Shown: positions 5,783-7,699 of the stretch, piece after piece
Numbering within the stretch: the first letter of the stretch is position 1
Layout of the letters: each line of letters starts with the position of its first letter
From: Aquificaceae bacterium
Lineage (GTDB): Bacteria > Aquificota > Aquificia > Aquificales > Aquificaceae
Reading direction: 5' to 3'
Length of the DNA stretch: 7,699 bases
Assembly: GCA_015492115.1 (NCBI GenBank)
Contig: WGFS01000006.1
Span: 1-7,699, forward strand
The notes under the pieces: generated by a model
Seen by the model: only the letters and a program-made list of their open reading frames with translations
The model's database searches: none
What the model was told of the DNA's origin: nothing
Program-made: the position numbers and the translations under genes

Positions 5783-6838
5783 GAGCTTTTTTATAGCCTC
5801 AACCTTCTCCCTCTCACCGACCTTCGCTTTAGATATAGCTCTCTTGAGGGTCTCTATGCTCGCATCGTATATGTCTCTCTGAACTGGGAACGGGTGTCCA
5901 TCCTTCCCTCCGTGGGCGAAGGTGTACCTCGCCGGGTCTCTGAAGGAGGGCTTCGTCCCGTACACGAGCTCACTTATTAGGGCGAGGGCTCTTATAGTCT
6001 TGGGACCTATACCTCTCTGTCTGAGAACGTCCTCAAACACCTTTATGTCCTCCTCCTTTACCTTCTTCACCGTATCCTTCAACCTTTTCAGGTTCAGGTC
6101 TTCTCTTCTTATGTAGTGTCTTGAGGGCAGGTTCAGTGTCTCTATCTTATCAAGCTCCTTCAGGAGGGCTTTCTTATCCCTGAGAAGCTCCGTTATGGAG
6201 CTCCTCGTATCCCTGGATTCCCTTGCGGTCATGTTGAGTTCAATTCTCTCGTGTATAACCTGAGAGGATATACCACTGTGGGGCTCTTCAACGAAACTCT
6301 TCAGTCCATCACCGAGCCAGTGATAGCGTCTCGCATATCTCTTTTCCGTATTCATGCCCTGTTGGATCACAGCCCAAGACCCATCCTCTGTGAACACGAA
6401 GGTGTGGTGGTAGAGCTGGTATCCATCCTGTAAAAGCGTGTTGTCAACCTTTGCGACAAGTCTGCTAACGTCCTTCAAGTTCTCCGTATCAAGACCTGTT
6501 AACTCCCCGAGTTTCTCAAGCTCCTCCGGAGTTCTGAGGGCGCTCTTGCCCTTTCCACCGACCACAAAGACTCCAAGCTCCCTATCAAGTCCCCGAAGCG
6601 ACTCCTTCAGAGCACCGCATACAGTGGTGGTGAGACCGCTTGAATGCCAGTCAAAGCCAAGGACACAACCGAAAGCCTGGAACCAGAAGGGGTCTGAGAG
6701 CCTCTCAAGTAGGGTTTTCCTTCCATGCTCAATGACCATAAGTTCAACTATGCTTCTTGAGAGTTCTACCATCCTCTTGAAGAGCCATGGAGGAGCCTTC
6801 CCGTAGTGAAGGGGTAAGTTGGCTATTCCTTTTCTCAT
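5762..6838 (-). CDS. DUF763 family protein (COG1415-like) with a helix-hairpin-helix motif; function unknown
   Basis: I recognise this 358-aa protein as DUF763, a family known mostly from archaea and thermophilic bacteria and without an established function. The N-terminus KGIANLPLHYGKAPPWLFKRM (3-23) is characteristic. Other blocks that look conserved are DPFWFQAFGCVLGFDWHSSGLTT (49-71), VDNTLLQDGYQLYHHTFVF (131-149), WAVIQQGMN (155-163) and YTFAHGGKDGHPFPVQRDIYD (305-325). Residues 272-288 contain a helix-hairpin-helix-like motif centred on GIGPKT, which suggests DNA or RNA binding. There are several conserved-looking Asp and His residues, but I cannot assign a catalytic site. No signal peptide or membrane segment is seen. 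A TAAAAT hexamer lies 7 nt before the ATG and there is no Shine-Dalgarno. The gene is convergent with aroA and divergent from the 207-aa unknown gene. A role in DNA repair or processing is inference only. Confidence 0.88.
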   Translation of the reverse strand: MRKGIANLPLHYGKAPPWLFKRMVELSRSIVELMVIEHGRKTLLERLSDPFWFQAFGCVLGFDWHSSGLTTTVCGALKESLRGLDRELGVFVVGGKGKSALRTPEELEKLGELTGLDTENLKDVSRLVAKVDNTLLQDGYQLYHHTFVFTEDGSWAVIQQGMNTEKRYARRYHWLGDGLKSFVEEPHSGISSQVIHERIELNMTARESRDTRSSITELLRDKKALLKELDKIETLNLPSRHYIRREDLNLKRLKDTVKKVKEEDIKVFEDVLRQRGIGPKTIRALALISELVYGTKPSFRDPARYTFAHGGKDGHPFPVQRDIYDASIETLKRAISKAKVGEREKVEAIKKLSEILNH

Positions 6839-6845
6839 TGGTCTA

Positions 6846-6851
6846 ATTTTA
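6846..6851 (-). promoter_or_regulatory. Candidate -10 element of the DUF763 gene (TAAAAT)
   Basis: On the minus strand TAAAAT ends 7 nt before the DUF763 ATG, in an AT-rich stretch without a Shine-Dalgarno. A weak -35-like TTATAG lies 15 nt upstream. It would again give a leaderless transcript. Confidence 0.33.
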
Positions 6852-6867
6852 ATTTACTCATTTAATC

Positions 6868-6873
6868 TATAAC
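6868..6873 (+). promoter_or_regulatory. Possible -10 element for the 207-aa unknown gene (TATAAC)
   Basis: TATAAC is the best plus-strand -10-like hexamer in the divergent region. If used, the transcript would start near 6880 and carry a leader of about 90 nt that includes the inverted repeat at 6898-6950. No clear -35 supports it. Confidence 0.22.
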
Positions 6874-6897
6874 AGCCATCGCTTCCCATATACCAAA

Positions 6898-6950
6898 GGA
6901 CAAGGTTCCCAGGAAAAAACCCCACCCACACTGTCTGTGCTACCTTATCC
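6898..6950. repeat. Inverted repeat / possible structured RNA in the divergent intergenic region
   Basis: The arms GGACAAGGT (6898-6906) and ACCTTATCC (6942-6950) are complementary. The plus-strand RNA would have one A-C mismatch; the minus-strand RNA would pair all nine positions with one G-U. Inside lies a second small inverted repeat, CACA-CTGTC-TGTG (6927-6939), and a run of six A flanked by G and C runs (6913-6923). It matches no tRNA, SRP or riboswitch consensus I can recall. It could be a leader structure of the plus-strand gene, a protein-binding site, or chance. Confidence 0.35.
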
Positions 6951-6960
6951 CTGTCGTGAG

Positions 6961-6965
6961 AAGGA
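6961..6965 (+). promoter_or_regulatory. Ribosome binding site (AAGGA) for the 207-aa unknown gene
   Basis: AAGGA ends 5 nt before the ATG at 6971, whereas nothing resembling a ribosome binding site precedes the in-frame GTG at 6956. This favours the ATG. Confidence 0.45.
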
Positions 6966-6970
6966 AGGGG

Positions 6971-7594
6971 ATGAGGAGAAGGAAAGAAAAGCTGGACAGG
7001 GGAACTCTGAAGAAGATAGCACCTCAATACATTAGAGACTTAGAAGCCCTCGGGGTGGACATAGAGAATCTCTGGGACAGAGAGCTTAACGCCTTCATTA
7101 GAAAGAGAGACCTGATGAGGGTCGGGGAGGAGGAATTTAAGGTAGTTCAGACTATCGGGAGAACAGCGAGGGCGGGGAGATGGAAGGAGGCAACCTCCAG
7201 AGACATAGAAAGGGAGCTCTTAAAGCTCAGTTCAGTTTACGAAGTTGTACCCCAGGAAGCCTATAACATACTCCGTAAAAGATCTGTAAGCAGTCTTGAG
7301 GTGCATTATGTGAAGAGGAAATACATAGACGGCTGGAATCTCAGGAGCCCTCAGGAACTTGACAGGATACTCACAGAGCACATCAAAGACCCGGAGACTC
7401 TTGTGTACAAACAGGGAGACAGGATAGCTCTTGAGCTTGGAAGATATATAGCTATCATACATCCACCCGATACGAAGATAACTATCTTTGAACTTGAAGA
7501 ACAGTATGAAGATTACGAGGACTATGCAAGGCGGACGGGAAGACCTATAATTAGACTATGGCAGTTAAGACATATTCTAAGCAGGCTCTTGTGA
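6971..7594 (+). CDS. Hypothetical protein, 207 aa, unrecognised
   Basis: I do not recognise this protein. The N-terminus is basic (MRRRKEKLDRG) and mostly helical in character to about residue 100. It includes IGRTARAGRWKEATSRDIE (62-80), with clustered arginines that could bind nucleic acid. Residues 125-175 look like an alpha/beta unit: a helix SPQELDRILTEHI, then strands around DRIALELGRYIAIIHP and TKITIFEL. This order loosely recalls small RelE/barnase-like toxin folds, but the similarity is weak and I do not assign it. The C-terminus is acidic then basic (EEQYEDYEDYARRTGR). There is no Cys, signal peptide or membrane segment. Codon use resembles the neighbours, so there is no sign of recent transfer. 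The ATG at 6971 is preferred over GTG 6956 because of AAGGA upstream. Its last 37 bases overlap the next reading frame. Confidence 0.7.
   Translation: MRRRKEKLDRGTLKKIAPQYIRDLEALGVDIENLWDRELNAFIRKRDLMRVGEEEFKVVQTIGRTARAGRWKEATSRDIERELLKLSSVYEVVPQEAYNILRKRSVSSLEVHYVKRKYIDGWNLRSPQELDRILTEHIKDPETLVYKQGDRIALELGRYIAIIHPPDTKITIFELEEQYEDYEDYARRTGRPIIRLWQLRHILSRLL
7546..7551 (+). promoter_or_regulatory. Candidate -10 element (TATAAT) of the last, partial gene
   Basis: A perfect consensus TATAAT lies inside the end of the preceding gene and ends 6 nt before the ATG at 7558. No Shine-Dalgarno follows. A matching -35 is not seen at 16-18 bp. It supports ATG 7558 as the start of a leaderless transcript. 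Confidence 0.35.
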
Positions 7595-7699
7595 AGAACT
7601 ACCGCACCATGGTCCTTGAGTTTGAGAACGTCCCCTTTGACTTACAAAAACAGAGAGAGCTTATATACGAGTACGGGATTGAGGATAATGAAATAGCCA
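7558..7699 (+). CDS. Hypothetical protein, 5' part only (continues beyond window)
   Basis: An open frame of 47 codons runs to the window edge. It begins MAVKTYSKQALVKNYR and continues with a hydrophilic, helix-like stretch ending EYGIEDNEIA. I do not recognise it, and too little is visible for a family call. Three in-frame starts are possible: ATG 7558, which has TATAAT 6 nt upstream and overlaps the previous gene by 37 bp; GTG 7591, which would give a GTGA overlap with the previous stop, like the ATGA junctions elsewhere in this window; and ATG 7609. No Shine-Dalgarno clearly favours any of them. Codon use matches the neighbouring genes, which supports it being real. Confidence 0.6.
   Translation, partial: MAVKTYSKQALVKNYRTMVLEFENVPFDLQKQRELIYEYGIEDNEIA

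Noticed and set aside
5767..5804. Intrinsic terminator between aroA and DUF763
   Set aside because: The stem is only 7 bp with a 24-nt loop, and the T run lies inside the loop rather than after the stem. Such a repeat can occur by chance.
6438..6806. 122-codon plus-strand frame opposite DUF763
   Set aside because: Ser/Pro-rich shadow of a conserved minus-strand gene, with no ribosome binding site or family resemblance.
6898..6970. Possible tRNA or SRP RNA in the divergent region
   Set aside because: There is no T-loop or CCA-adjacent acceptor arrangement, and the SRP tetraloop motif is absent. Only a generic inverted repeat can be supported.
1..7699. Mobile element, CRISPR array, toxin-antitoxin pair or phage region
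   Set aside because: No transposase, integrase, direct-repeat array or recognised toxin-antitoxin pair is seen. Codon use appears uniform along the window.

Overview
The window looks like chromosomal DNA from a thermophilic bacterium of the Aquificales (Aquifex / Hydrogenivirga / Hydrogenobacter type). This is an inference. It rests on Lys/Glu-rich proteins, heavy use of AGG/AGA (Arg) and ATA (Ile) codons, very tight gene packing with ATGA stop/start overlaps, a [NiFe]-hydrogenase maturation gene, a TyrA whose catalytic residues line up with the Aquifex aeolicus enzyme at a near-constant offset, and a DUF763 protein, a family I associate with archaea and thermophilic bacteria. There is no rRNA, tRNA, CRISPR array, insertion sequence or phage signature.

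Layout. Positions 1-1570 (minus strand) hold hypE followed by a ferredoxin/metallo-beta-lactamase-fold gene whose 3' end lies outside the window. From 1590 the plus strand carries a compact series: moaC with a C-terminal extension, ubiX, a periplasmic FecR-domain protein, tyrA and aroA, ending at 5782. Three of these junctions are 4-base ATGA overlaps (moaC/ubiX, ubiX/fecR-like, tyrA/aroA). Only fecR-like/tyrA has a gap, and it contains a possible promoter. aroA runs 21 bp into the convergent DUF763 gene (5762-6838, minus). An AT-rich 132-bp divergent region with an inverted repeat follows, then a 207-aa protein I do not recognise and the start of another unknown gene that overlaps it and leaves the window at 7699. 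No gene-free stretch exceeds 300 bases.

Function. tyrA and aroA belong to aromatic amino acid synthesis. moaC makes cPMP for molybdenum/tungsten cofactor, ubiX makes prenylated FMN for UbiD-type (de)carboxylases, and hypE prepares the cyanide ligands of [NiFe]-hydrogenase. The operon therefore mixes pathways, as is common in compact thermophile genomes.

Most interesting points: a degenerate MogA-like tail on MoaC; an altered metal-binding motif in the ferredoxin/MBL protein; a recurring pattern in which genes that start transcription units have a -10-like hexamer only 6-8 nt before the start codon and no Shine-Dalgarno, suggesting leaderless mRNAs; and the uncharacterised DUF763 / unknown-gene pair around a structured intergenic region. 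I found no convincing previously undescribed multi-gene system.
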